The notes below the pieces were generated by a model, which was not told the origin of the DNA, ran no database searches, and saw only the letters and a list, made by a program, of their open reading frames with translations. Source: Bacteroidota bacterium (lineage in GTDB: Bacteria > Bacteroidota > Ignavibacteria > SZUA-365). From it: a stretch of DNA of 40,026 bases. The stretch lies in assembly GCA_029907355.1 (NCBI GenBank), contig JARYLZ010000021.1, positions 1-40,026 on the forward strand, written 5' to 3'. This document shows positions 1-7,287 of the stretch, piece by piece. Position 1 is the first letter of the stretch. Each line of letters opens with the position of its first letter. The position numbers and the translations under genes are program-made.

Positions 1-618
1 GTGTTCACGTTTTCGAACATCGCCGCACTCATCCATTACAGCGCCACGTTCGGCGTGACGTTTCTCCTGAGCCTCTTTCTCCAGTACGGGAAGAACTTGG
101 ATCCCGCATCCGCCGGAGCGATCCTCATGGTCCAGTCCGGCGTCATGGCCATCGTTTCCCCTGCGGCGGGGAGGCTCTCCGAACGGATCGCGCCGCGTTT
201 CCTCTCCTCGGCAGGCATGGCACTCATCACGGCGGGACTCCTCCTGCTGACCTCGACCGGGAGCGGGACACCGGTTCGAACCATCGTCGCGATCCTCGCC
301 TTGCTCGGTCTCGGGTTCGCCGTCTTCTCCTCGCCGAACACGAATGCCGTGATGAGTGCCGTGGCGCGGAAATGGTACGGCCTCGCCGGGTCGTCGCTCG
401 CCACCATGCGCTTGACAGGCCAGACGCTCAGCATGGGCATCGTCCTCCTCGTGTTCGCCGGCCGCATCGGGCGGGATTCCATCCCGCCGGGCGGGAACGA
501 ACCATTCTTCTCGGGTGTCCGGACGGTCTTCGCCGTGTTCGCCGTGCTGTCGGTAGTTGGCGTTTTCGCATCGCTGGTGCGCGGGGAACTGCCGCAGATG
601 GGCGAGGGAGAGACCTGA
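1..618 (+). CDS. MFS drug-efflux transporter, C-terminal part (5' truncated by window edge)
   Basis: About 205 residues of a major facilitator superfamily permease are visible, running into the window from the left edge. The segment has roughly six to seven hydrophobic helices with a short charged cytoplasmic loop (A-G-R-L-S-E-R, about residues 56-62) typical of the start of the C-terminal helix bundle. The helix spacing and the pattern N-T-N-A-V-M-S-A-V resemble the 14-helix DHA2 (EmrB/QacA) type of proton-driven efflux pump, which exports hydrophobic compounds across the inner membrane. A GTG sits at position 1, but the N-terminal half is missing, so the real start is probably upstream. The subfamily call is inference; the MFS call is firm. 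No partner gene is visible downstream. Confidence 0.75.
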   Translation: MFTFSNIAALIHYSATFGVTFLLSLFLQYGKNLDPASAGAILMVQSGVMAIVSPAAGRLSERIAPRFLSSAGMALITAGLLLLTSTGSGTPVRTIVAILALLGLGFAVFSSPNTNAVMSAVARKWYGLAGSSLATMRLTGQTLSMGIVLLVFAGRIGRDSIPPGGNEPFFSGVRTVFAVFAVLSVVGVFASLVRGELPQMGEGET

Positions 619-1026
619 AAACGCCGAGCGCGACGACATGCCGGCGGGGCGCAACGGATGAGACGGGATTCGAAAAGGGGAACGACACGACGTGAGGATG
701 CCGGGAAAACCTCGTGTGACGCGGGAAAGCGGCAGTGCCGGAAGAGGGATGCAGCGCACGCCGCCTCGATCGAACCTGCCCCGTCGTTTCCCATGCCGAT
801 GAGCGACACAGGGCGTCCCTCGACGTAGTCCACAACCGCTACGTCCGCATCGTTCCGCTTTTTACGCGGCACCCACACGGATGAGAGTGATCGGGGAAAC
901 CCACCGAACGCGAAAGCCCTTCAAACCAGCGCACGCGGGAAGGGGATCGAAGCCCGTCCCTCCAGGCTCAGGCAGGCGTTCGTGAAAATTTTCGTATCAT
1001 TGTCGTGATTTTTCGAAGGATTCGCC
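619..1026. other. Intergenic region between the MFS gene and kbl
   Basis: About 400 bases hold no gene I can support. Open frames on both strands through here have no recognisable motif and look like by-products of high GC. Just before kbl there is a TATCATTG (995-1002), close to the TAnnTTTG -7 element of Bacteroidota promoters, but no matching -33 TTG element is present. A ribosome-binding site GAAGGA at 1015-1020 precedes the GTG start of kbl. No hairpin with a T-tract was seen after the MFS gene. Confidence 0.4.
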
Positions 1027-2292
1027 GTGTATCAACGAACCCGGTACGATCTCAAGCAGGAACTGAACACGATCAAAGCGTCCGGCCTTTACAAGGACGA
1101 ACGGATTCTCCTCACCGACCAGAAACCGGAGATCGAAGTCAGTTACCCGCCGGGGAGCACTCCGCGCAAGGTCCTGAATTTCTGTTCCAACAACTACCTC
1201 GGCCTCAGCAATCACCCCGCCGTTCTCCGCGCCGCCCACGAGGCCCTGGACCGGTACGGTTTCGGGCTTTCGTCGGTACGTTTCATCTGCGGGACGCAGG
1301 ACATCCACAAGACCCTCGAGCAGAAAATCGCCTCGTTCTACCAGATGGACGACGCCGTTCTCTATACCTCGTGTTTCGACGCGAACGGCGGGCTGTTCGA
1401 GAGCTTCCTCACGGCGGACGATGTCATCATCACTGACGCGTACAACCACGCCAGCATCATCGACGGGATCCGACTCTGCAAGGCGAAACGGTACATCTAC
1501 GAGCACGCCGATATGCGTTCCCTCGAGCAGAAACTCGCCCAGGCGCGGGAAGGCGTGGACGTGTGGGACCACACCGGCTTGGGGAAAGAACCGGTCCCGG
1601 CGCGGAATATCCTCATCGCGACGGACGGCGTGTTCTCGATGGACGGGGATATCGCTCCCTTGCGGGAGATCGTCGAACTCGCGAACCGGTACGACGCGCT
1701 CGTGATGGTGGACGACTCCCACGCGACGGGGTTTTTCGGCCCGACGGGGAGGGGGAGCGTGGAGCATTGCGGCGTCATGGGTCAGGTGGACATCATCACC
1801 TCGACGCTCGGCAAAGCGATGGGCGGCGCCTTGGGGGGCTTCACGGCGGCACGGAAGGAAATCGCCGAGATCCTCCGCCAGCGGTCGCGCCCGTACCTCT
1901 TCTCGAACTCGCTCAGCCCTTCCATCGTCGCCGCATCGATCGCGGCGTTCGACCTCGTCTCGGAGAGCGACCATCTCCGGACCATCCTGATGAACAACAC
2001 GCGCACCTTCCGCGAGCGCATGTCAGCCCTCGGCTTCGACATCATCGAGAGCGTGCACCCCATCGTGCCCGTCCTCTTCCGGAGATTCGACAACGACGCC
2101 CAGCTCGCCGTATCGATGGCACGCGAACTGTTCGAGGAAGGCATTTACGTCGTCGGGTTCTCATACCCCGTCGTCCCACGAGGCCAGGCGCGGATCCGTG
2201 TCCAGCTATCCGCCGCGCACACGGCCGAGCACCTCGATCGGTGCATCGCCGCGTTCGAGACCGTCGGCCGCAGGCTCGGCGTGATCCCGTGA
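1027..2292 (+). CDS. kbl: Glycine C-acetyltransferase (2-amino-3-ketobutyrate CoA ligase)
   Basis: This is a PLP-dependent alpha-oxoamine synthase family enzyme of 421 residues. It cleaves 2-amino-3-oxobutyrate with CoA to glycine and acetyl-CoA, the second step of threonine catabolism, in the cytoplasm. The PLP lysine is K263 in the motif T-L-G-K-A-M-G-G, preceded by the aspartate of V-D-D-S-H-A-T-G-F-F-G. The N-terminal N-N-Y-L-G-L and the central H-A-S-I-I-D-G also match the family. At 421 residues it is slightly longer than the usual ~395-400, with an insertion near residues 175-190. The start is GTG at 1027, with GAAGGA six bases upstream. The SDR threonine dehydrogenase follows 70 bases downstream, which separates it from paralogues such as 8-amino-7-oxononanoate synthase or serine palmitoyltransferase. 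Confidence 0.92.
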   Translation: MYQRTRYDLKQELNTIKASGLYKDERILLTDQKPEIEVSYPPGSTPRKVLNFCSNNYLGLSNHPAVLRAAHEALDRYGFGLSSVRFICGTQDIHKTLEQKIASFYQMDDAVLYTSCFDANGGLFESFLTADDVIITDAYNHASIIDGIRLCKAKRYIYEHADMRSLEQKLAQAREGVDVWDHTGLGKEPVPARNILIATDGVFSMDGDIAPLREIVELANRYDALVMVDDSHATGFFGPTGRGSVEHCGVMGQVDIITSTLGKAMGGALGGFTAARKEIAEILRQRSRPYLFSNSLSPSIVAASIAAFDLVSESDHLRTILMNNTRTFRERMSALGFDIIESVHPIVPVLFRRFDNDAQLAVSMARELFEEGIYVVGFSYPVVPRGQARIRVQLSAAHTAEHLDRCIAAFETVGRRLGVIP

Positions 2293-2362
2293 GCCCCTCT
2301 GCTCGTGTCGACTCTTCCACTTCCACCGTTTTCCACATTTCCGCACCATCGTACTCCCTGCC

Positions 2363-3331
2363 ATGACAAAGCCCATCGAACGAATCCTCGTCACCGGCGC
2401 CCTCGGCCAGATCGGGACCGAGCTCGTCGCCGCCCTGCGCGCACGATACGGCACCGAGCGAGTCGTCGCCACCGATGTCCGTGAGGCGCCCCAAGCGTTC
2501 CGGGAATCCGGGCCGTTCCATACCCTCGACGTCACCGACCTCGCGGCGCTCGAAGACGTCACGACCCGCTATCGGATCGACACCGTATTCCACCTCGCGG
2601 CCGTGCTCTCCGCGACGGGGGAAAAAGACCCTGTCCGTTGCTGGGAGATCAATATGCGCGGCACGATGAACGTTCTGCGGACCGGCGTAGCACGCGGAAT
2701 GGCGCGTATCCTCATCCCCAGTTCGATCGCCGTGTGGGGAAAAGGCGTCCCATCCCCCGCGCCCCAGGAAAGCGCGCTCAAACCGACGACCATGTACGGC
2801 GTCACGAAGGTCGCGGGGGAATTGCTCGGCGATTATTTCGTGCGACGCTTCAACCTCGACGTCCGCGGTCTGCGCTACCCGGGCATCATTTCCGCGGAAA
2901 CCTTCCCCGGCGGAGGGACGACCGATTACGCCGTCGCCATCTACTACGACGCAGTCCGGTACGGCCGTTACACGTGTTTCGTGCGCGAGGACACGCGCCT
3001 CCCGATGATGTACATGCCGGATTGCATCACGGCGATCATAGACCTCGCCGAGGCGGATTTCGCTTCCCTCAAGCACCACTGCGATTTCAACGTGGGATCG
3101 ATGAGCTTCTCGGCGGGTGAACTGGCGGCTTCCATCCGCAGGCATATCCCGGATTTCACCGTCGAGTACAAACCCGATGAACGGCAGATCATCGCGGACA
3201 GCTGGCCGGACGAGGTCGACGACTCGGCCGCGCGGGAGGAATGGGGCTGGCGTCCCCGGTACGACCTCGAGGCCATGACGGCCGACATGCTCGCGAAACT
3301 CCGGGAGAAACACGCGCGGGGCGAGATCTGA
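2363..3331 (+). CDS. L-threonine 3-dehydrogenase, short-chain (extended SDR) type
   Basis: The 322-residue protein is an NAD-dependent epimerase/dehydratase-fold enzyme. The Rossmann motif G-A-L-G-Q-I-G lies near residue 13, the catalytic pair is Y145-x-x-x-K149 (M-Y-G-V-T-K), and a serine-rich strand I-P-S-S-I-A-V-W-G supplies the usual catalytic serine. L-R-Y-P-G-I-I-S and P-M-M-Y-M-P-D-C match the SDR-type threonine dehydrogenase known from Flavobacterium, Cupriavidus and animals, which is unrelated to the zinc enzyme of E. coli. It oxidises threonine to 2-amino-3-oxobutyrate, which Kbl then cleaves. Position directly after kbl supports the substrate; without that context a UDP-sugar epimerase would be the alternative. 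No clear Shine-Dalgarno precedes the ATG, so translation may rely on context or coupling. Confidence 0.88.
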   Translation: MTKPIERILVTGALGQIGTELVAALRARYGTERVVATDVREAPQAFRESGPFHTLDVTDLAALEDVTTRYRIDTVFHLAAVLSATGEKDPVRCWEINMRGTMNVLRTGVARGMARILIPSSIAVWGKGVPSPAPQESALKPTTMYGVTKVAGELLGDYFVRRFNLDVRGLRYPGIISAETFPGGGTTDYAVAIYYDAVRYGRYTCFVREDTRLPMMYMPDCITAIIDLAEADFASLKHHCDFNVGSMSFSAGELAASIRRHIPDFTVEYKPDERQIIADSWPDEVDDSAAREEWGWRPRYDLEAMTADMLAKLREKHARGEI

Positions 3332-3411
3332 TCGATTCCGTTCCCCAGGGACGGCGGAATCACCCTCCCGCCCGGTCGACGTTCCATGGCGTCGAGGCGG
3401 GCACCGGACTT

Positions 3412-3439
3412 TTGCCGGGGCGATCGATTTCTCTATCTT
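3412..3439 (+). promoter_or_regulatory. Candidate promoter for lemA operon
   Basis: TTGCCG (3412-3417), a 16-base spacer and TATCTT (3434-3439, continuing CA) lie about 47 bases before the lemA ATG. The downstream box fits the TAnnTTTG -7 element of Bacteroidota primary-sigma promoters only partly. The 154-base gap after the threonine dehydrogenase makes an independent start plausible. This is pattern matching only. Confidence 0.35.
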
Positions 3440-3485
3440 CATTGTTCGGATCGTTCCTTTCACACGCCTACGCTCGGAGGAGAAC

Positions 3486-4076
3486 ATGAAACGGTACCCC
3501 GTCCTCGTCATCGGTCTCGTCATCGTCGGAATCCTCGTCCTCTGGTATATCGGCACGCAGAATTCTCTCGTGACAGCCGAGGAGAACGTCAACGCTGCAT
3601 GGAGCCAGGTGCAGAACGTCTACCAACGCCGCGCGGACCTGGTCCCCAACCTCGTGGAAACGGTCAAGGGGTATGCACGCCAGGAGGAGCGCGTCCTGAC
3701 CGAAGTCACGGAAATGCGAGCGAAAGTCGGGAGTATGACGGTCTCGAAGGAAATCCTGGACGACCCGGAGGCGTTCAAACGTTTCGAGGAGGCGCAGACC
3801 AAACTCGGCGGGGCCCTGTCGCGCCTCCTGGCGGTCGCGGAGAATTACCCGGACCTGAAGTCGAACCAGAATTTCCTCGCATTGCAATCCCAGCTGGAAG
3901 GAACCGAAAACAGGATCGCAGTCGAGCGCAGGCGGTTCATTCAGGCGGCGCAGGAATACAACACGAAAATACGCCGCGTCCCCACGAGCATCGTCGCTTC
4001 GGTCGGCGGCTTCAAACCGAAGGCGTACTTCACGGCGACGGAAGGCGCAGAGCGGGCGCCTGAAGTCAAATTCTGA
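3486..4076 (+). CDS. lemA: LemA family protein
   Basis: The 196-residue protein has one N-terminal membrane helix (about residues 5-25) and a coiled, mostly helical cytoplasmic or periplasmic domain. The signature run V-N-A-A-W-S-Q-V-Q, then Q-R-R-A-D-L-V-P-N-L-V-E-T-V-K-G-Y-A, is diagnostic of LemA. The family's biochemical role is not settled; it is usually encoded beside TPM-domain proteins and is thought to act in envelope maintenance. GGAGG four to five bases before the ATG sets the start. The TPM gene begins only three bases after the stop, so the two are almost certainly one transcript. Length is normal for the family. Confidence 0.95.
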   Translation: MKRYPVLVIGLVIVGILVLWYIGTQNSLVTAEENVNAAWSQVQNVYQRRADLVPNLVETVKGYARQEERVLTEVTEMRAKVGSMTVSKEILDDPEAFKRFEEAQTKLGGALSRLLAVAENYPDLKSNQNFLALQSQLEGTENRIAVERRRFIQAAQEYNTKIRRVPTSIVASVGGFKPKAYFTATEGAERAPEVKF

Positions 4077-4079
4077 TTC

Positions 4080-4820
4080 GTGAGGCCGCTGCCCGTTCAT
4101 ATCGCCGTCGCCGCGACGCTCCTTCTCGCCGTAGGACATGCACACGCCGAATTCCGCATCCCTCGCCTCCAGAAGTACGTCACGGATCTCGCGGGTGTTT
4201 TGAGCCCCTCATTCGCGGAGGAACTCGACCGCAGGCTCGCGGAGTACGATCGCTCGACGTCGAACCAGTTCGTCGTTCTCGTTCTGCCGTCGCTCGAGGG
4301 GGAATCGATCGAGGATGTCGCATTGCGCACGGCGGAGCTGAACGGCATCGGTCGCAAGGGCCGGGACAACGGACTTCTGTTCCTCATCGCCGCGCAGGAC
4401 CGGAAGATGCGGATCGAAGTCGGGTACGGACTGGAGGGTGTCGTGACGGACGCCCTCACGTCGAGCATCATCCGGAATGTCGCCGCTCCGAAGTTCCGCG
4501 AAGGGGACTTCGACGGCGGGATCGGCGCCGCGATGGAAGCCCTCATGCAGGCAGCGCGCGGCGAATACCGGCCGGTGGAGGAGAAACCCGCCGTGAAGGA
4601 ACGCGGCGGGCGCACCATCGTCTTCGTGTTCTTCGTGCTCTTCATCCTGTTGAGCATCATGCGCAGGAAGAGAGGCGGCGTGTTTTGGTTCATCTGGCCT
4701 TTCGGGGGCTTCTCCGGCGGTGGTTTCTCCGGCGGCGGATTCACGGGTGGCGGGTTCTCCGGCGGTTTCAGCGGCGGAGGCGGCGGTTTCGGTGGGGGAG
4801 GCTCCAGTGGAAGCTGGTAG
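4080..4820 (+). CDS. TPM-domain (YgcG-like) membrane protein with glycine-rich tail
   Basis: The 246-residue protein starts at GTG, three bases after lemA. An N-terminal signal sequence ends near A-H-A (about residue 23). A TPM domain follows (about residues 30-160), with the hallmark Y-V-T-D-L-A-G-V-L, V-G-Y-G-L-E-G-V-V-T-D and F-D-G-G-I-G segments. A transmembrane helix lies near residues 180-197, and the C-terminus is a low-complexity glycine/serine/phenylalanine tail ending G-S-S-G-S-W. TPM domains of this type are periplasmic or lumenal, and some show phosphatase activity; function here is not determined. The LemA-TPM pairing is widely conserved. The Gly-rich tail is normal for the family, not a sequencing artefact. 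Confidence 0.92.
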   Translation: MRPLPVHIAVAATLLLAVGHAHAEFRIPRLQKYVTDLAGVLSPSFAEELDRRLAEYDRSTSNQFVVLVLPSLEGESIEDVALRTAELNGIGRKGRDNGLLFLIAAQDRKMRIEVGYGLEGVVTDALTSSIIRNVAAPKFREGDFDGGIGAAMEALMQAARGEYRPVEEKPAVKERGGRTIVFVFFVLFILLSIMRRKRGGVFWFIWPFGGFSGGGFSGGGFTGGGFSGGFSGGGGGFGGGGSSGSW

Positions 4821-4869
4821 AAGGGGGGATATCACCTGCCCGAACCGGTTCGAGCGGAAGAAGACCGTA

Positions 4870-5820
4870 GTGCCCTGGCACGCCCTTCTCCCTCTTTTCC
4901 TGGCCGGTCTCGTTTTCCCAGGCTGCGGCCGGCATGGGAGCCCTGCGAAAGAGGAGGCAATGCTCCACGAGACGGCGGCGGGACCGTTCCGCCCGTACGA
5001 TTCCACGCGCGTGATCGTCGACAGCATCCGGATGGATCTCAACCGCGACGGGAAGAGCGAGTTCGTCGTGACCTCCTACGACGCCACCATGCCGTGGGAC
5101 CCGCTCCTCCCCGCACGGTTCGACCGTCTCGAAATTTTCACGCTCGACCCGAGGCGCGGCGGTTTTCGGTCCGCTTTCGTCGACCCGGTCGAAAACGGAG
5201 CATCCGTGTCGGTGGAAGACGTGACGAAAAACGGCATGCTCGAAATCGTCGTCCGGACCGACGCAGGCGGGAACGACCCGATCGCGAGCACGGGCCTGGC
5301 CGTGTACGGGTGCCGGTCGGACGGATCCTTCACCGTGCTCTTCGTCTCGACAGAGGGTGCGCCCGAGATCAAGGATATCGACGGGGACGCACGCCCCGAG
5401 ATTCTCGTCACCGGCCAGTACTGGGGTGTGACCCCGCACGCCGACGTCCTGGTTTTCACCGCGGAAATCCACCGTTTCGACGGGGAGAAATTCGTCGAGG
5501 ACAACCGTGCCTACGCGGCGTACTTCGATGCCGAGATCTCCCGTGCGCGGGCGGAGTACGAGCGCCTCAAGTCCGCCAAAGTTCAGCGCGACGCCGAAGC
5601 ATCGGAGCGGTTGTACCGCGCTTTCGCATCTCTCGCCTTGTGGGTGGTCGCGAAAGGGGACCTCTATGGGCTCCGGACGCTCTGGAACAACGAGCGGCAA
5701 ATGCTGGCGGCCCGCCTCTCTCAGGATCAGTTCGACGACCTGGACGGTCTCGTCCAGGATGTCCTCGGCATGCAGCAGCAGGTACGCGTCGGTCCGCCCC
5801 GCCGGAGGGCGTTCGGATGA
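4870..5820 (+). CDS. Putative lipoprotein with calcium-loop-like repeats
   Basis: I do not recognise a named family. I chose the GTG at 4870 because it gives a typical lipoprotein leader: hydrophobic stretch A-L-L-P-L-F-L-A-G-L then V-F-P-G-C, with the cysteine at about residue 19. The frame is open upstream into the TPM gene, but that part has the composition of an out-of-frame Gly-rich tail. The mature protein (~298 residues) carries D-L-N-R-D-G-K-S-E-F-V-V near residue 60 and D-I-D-G-D-A-R-P-E-I-L-V near residue 175, which resemble the metal-binding loops of FG-GAP/VCBS beta-propeller repeats. The last third is helical and charged. It overlaps the next gene by four bases (ATGA), so it is translationally coupled to it. 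Confidence 0.7.
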   Translation: MPWHALLPLFLAGLVFPGCGRHGSPAKEEAMLHETAAGPFRPYDSTRVIVDSIRMDLNRDGKSEFVVTSYDATMPWDPLLPARFDRLEIFTLDPRRGGFRSAFVDPVENGASVSVEDVTKNGMLEIVVRTDAGGNDPIASTGLAVYGCRSDGSFTVLFVSTEGAPEIKDIDGDARPEILVTGQYWGVTPHADVLVFTAEIHRFDGEKFVEDNRAYAAYFDAEISRARAEYERLKSAKVQRDAEASERLYRAFASLALWVVAKGDLYGLRTLWNNERQMLAARLSQDQFDDLDGLVQDVLGMQQQVRVGPPRRRAFG

Positions 5821-6425
5821 AAGGGAGAATGCGTTTCGTCGTGGGGGGTGCGAACCGCATTTCCCTCGCTGCAGCGGTCGCGTTTCTCCTTTCCCTTCCC
5901 GCCGCGGGACAGGGAACACCGGGCGCATCGGACGAAACGGCGCTTGCGGATCTGCTCCGCCGTGCGGCACGGGAAAGCGCCCTTCGCACGGAGGGGATTC
6001 CCGTCCATCTCCGGATCACGCCCGAGACGGTACACCCGATGGTATGGCAGGTTTTTTCGGAGGAACTGACGCAACGCGGCGCGACCGTGTACACAGGGAG
6101 GCAGGGGGCCGCCCGCATGCGCCTGACGGTGGACGTTAGGGAACTGCGGATTTCCGCTGTCCCGCACCGGGATTCTTCCTATCTTCGCACGTCCGTGGCG
6201 GTTCTCGGCGTCTTCGGAACGGACGAAACCGACGGCGCCGTCCGATGGTCGAAAGAGTATCGATACGCCGAAACGGATACCGTCGCAGGTGTTCTCGTGT
6301 GCCGGGAAAAGGATTTCCGCACGACGGATGCGCCCGATCTGTGGGATGCCGTTTTCGGACCGATCATCGCAGTCGCTGCGGCGGTTGTCATCGTCGTTCT
6401 CCTCTTCACCGTCAGAGGCTCTTGA
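5817..6425 (+). CDS. Hypothetical envelope protein with signal peptide and C-terminal membrane helix
   Basis: Function unknown. The 202-residue protein starts at the ATG overlapping the previous stop (ATGA), with GGAGGG seven bases upstream. A signal peptide (to about A-A-G-Q) is followed by a soluble domain of roughly 135 residues. Elements such as V-F-S-E-E-L-T-Q-R-G-A-T-V-Y suggest an alpha/beta fold, possibly like the small domains that assess variable outer-membrane components. One hydrophobic helix (about residues 175-197) ends in a short basic tail, so it may be anchored in the inner membrane from the C-terminus. The bamD homologue begins immediately after its stop with no spacer, suggesting a shared transcript and an envelope role; that is inference from context. 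Confidence 0.7.
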   Translation: MKGRMRFVVGGANRISLAAAVAFLLSLPAAGQGTPGASDETALADLLRRAARESALRTEGIPVHLRITPETVHPMVWQVFSEELTQRGATVYTGRQGAARMRLTVDVRELRISAVPHRDSSYLRTSVAVLGVFGTDETDGAVRWSKEYRYAETDTVAGVLVCREKDFRTTDAPDLWDAVFGPIIAVAAAVVIVVLLFTVRGS

Positions 6426-7214
6426 ATGCGCAGCCCCCTTCCGTCGTTTCTGTACCTGGTCGCCTGTATCGTGCTCTTCGCCCGTTGCGGGGGATCGAAG
6501 CCGGACGAGACCATGTCGCCCGAAGAACGTTTCCGCCTCGGTATGCTCGAGTATGGGAAGAAACGCTACACCGAGGCGTTACAACACTTCGACGTGATCC
6601 GCCTTCAATTCCCCGGCAGCCCGGTCGCGGACAGTGCGCGGTTCTTTTCCGGCATGAGCCGTTTCGCCTCGGAAGAGTACTTGCTCGCGAGTTACGAGTT
6701 CAGCCATCTCCTCCAGTACAACGCGTCCCACACCCTGCACGCCGACGCGCAATACATGTACGCGCGCTGTTTCGTAGAGCTCTCCCCGAAGAGTCAGCTC
6801 GACCAGACGTATACGTTCCGCGCCATCGATGCCTTGCAGTCTTTCATCGAGAACCATCCGCGCGACCCGCGCGTCGCGGAAGCCGAACGGACCATCCGTT
6901 CCCTCACCGAGAAGCTCGCGAAAAAGGAGTATGAGACGGGACTACTCTACCTGAAGCTCGAGAACACGCGCGCGGCGGAAGTGTATTTCGACAATGTGTT
7001 CGACAAGTATTACAACACGGAATACGCCGACGACGCGCTCGCGATGAAGATCCGCATCCTCATGAAACGAGGGAAGCACGCCGAGGCGGCGCCCTTCATC
7101 GATCTCTTCCTCGAAAAGTTCCCGGACAGCCCGTATACCGGCGAGGTGAAAGGGTATCGCGATTTCGTGACGGCGCACGGTTTCTCGGCGGATTCCCGCG
7201 GTCAGCGGCGATGA
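6426..7214 (+). CDS. bamD: Outer membrane protein assembly factor BamD-like TPR lipoprotein
   Basis: The 262-residue protein has a short hydrophobic leader and a cysteine at residue 21, followed by G-G-S. Helical TPR pairs follow, with the recognisable BamD opening E-R-F-R-L-G-M-L-E-Y-G-K-K-R-Y and the F-P-G-S-P-V-A-D-S-A and Y-M-Y-A-R-C segments. BamD is the essential periplasmic lipoprotein of the BAM complex that inserts beta-barrel proteins into the outer membrane. The residue before the cysteine is arginine (F-A-R-C), which is not a standard lipobox, so either the lipobox is relaxed in this lineage or the cysteine at residue 14 (L-V-A-C) is the acylated one. The ATG directly abuts the stop of the upstream gene. 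Assignment to BamD rather than a generic TPR lipoprotein is fairly secure. Confidence 0.88.
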   Translation: MRSPLPSFLYLVACIVLFARCGGSKPDETMSPEERFRLGMLEYGKKRYTEALQHFDVIRLQFPGSPVADSARFFSGMSRFASEEYLLASYEFSHLLQYNASHTLHADAQYMYARCFVELSPKSQLDQTYTFRAIDALQSFIENHPRDPRVAEAERTIRSLTEKLAKKEYETGLLYLKLENTRAAEVYFDNVFDKYYNTEYADDALAMKIRILMKRGKHAEAAPFIDLFLEKFPDSPYTGEVKGYRDFVTAHGFSADSRGQRR

Positions 7215-7287
7215 ACCGGACAAAGACGGCACACGGATTCTCCCTGCGCGGGGAGGGCGAAAAAACCCGGAGGGGGAGAAGCGCGTG

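Noticed and set aside
36-878. Minus-strand frame covering the first intergenic gap
   Set aside because: Only its first ~60 residues fall outside the MFS gene and none match a known family; there is no clear ribosome site.
2042-3592. 516-codon open frame on the minus strand
   Set aside because: It overlaps kbl and the threonine dehydrogenase, which are certain, has an arginine/aspartate-rich composition typical of antisense frames in GC-rich DNA, and shows no motif.
4690-4820. Gly-rich tandem repeat as a separate repeat element
   Set aside because: It is the normal low-complexity tail of TPM-domain proteins.
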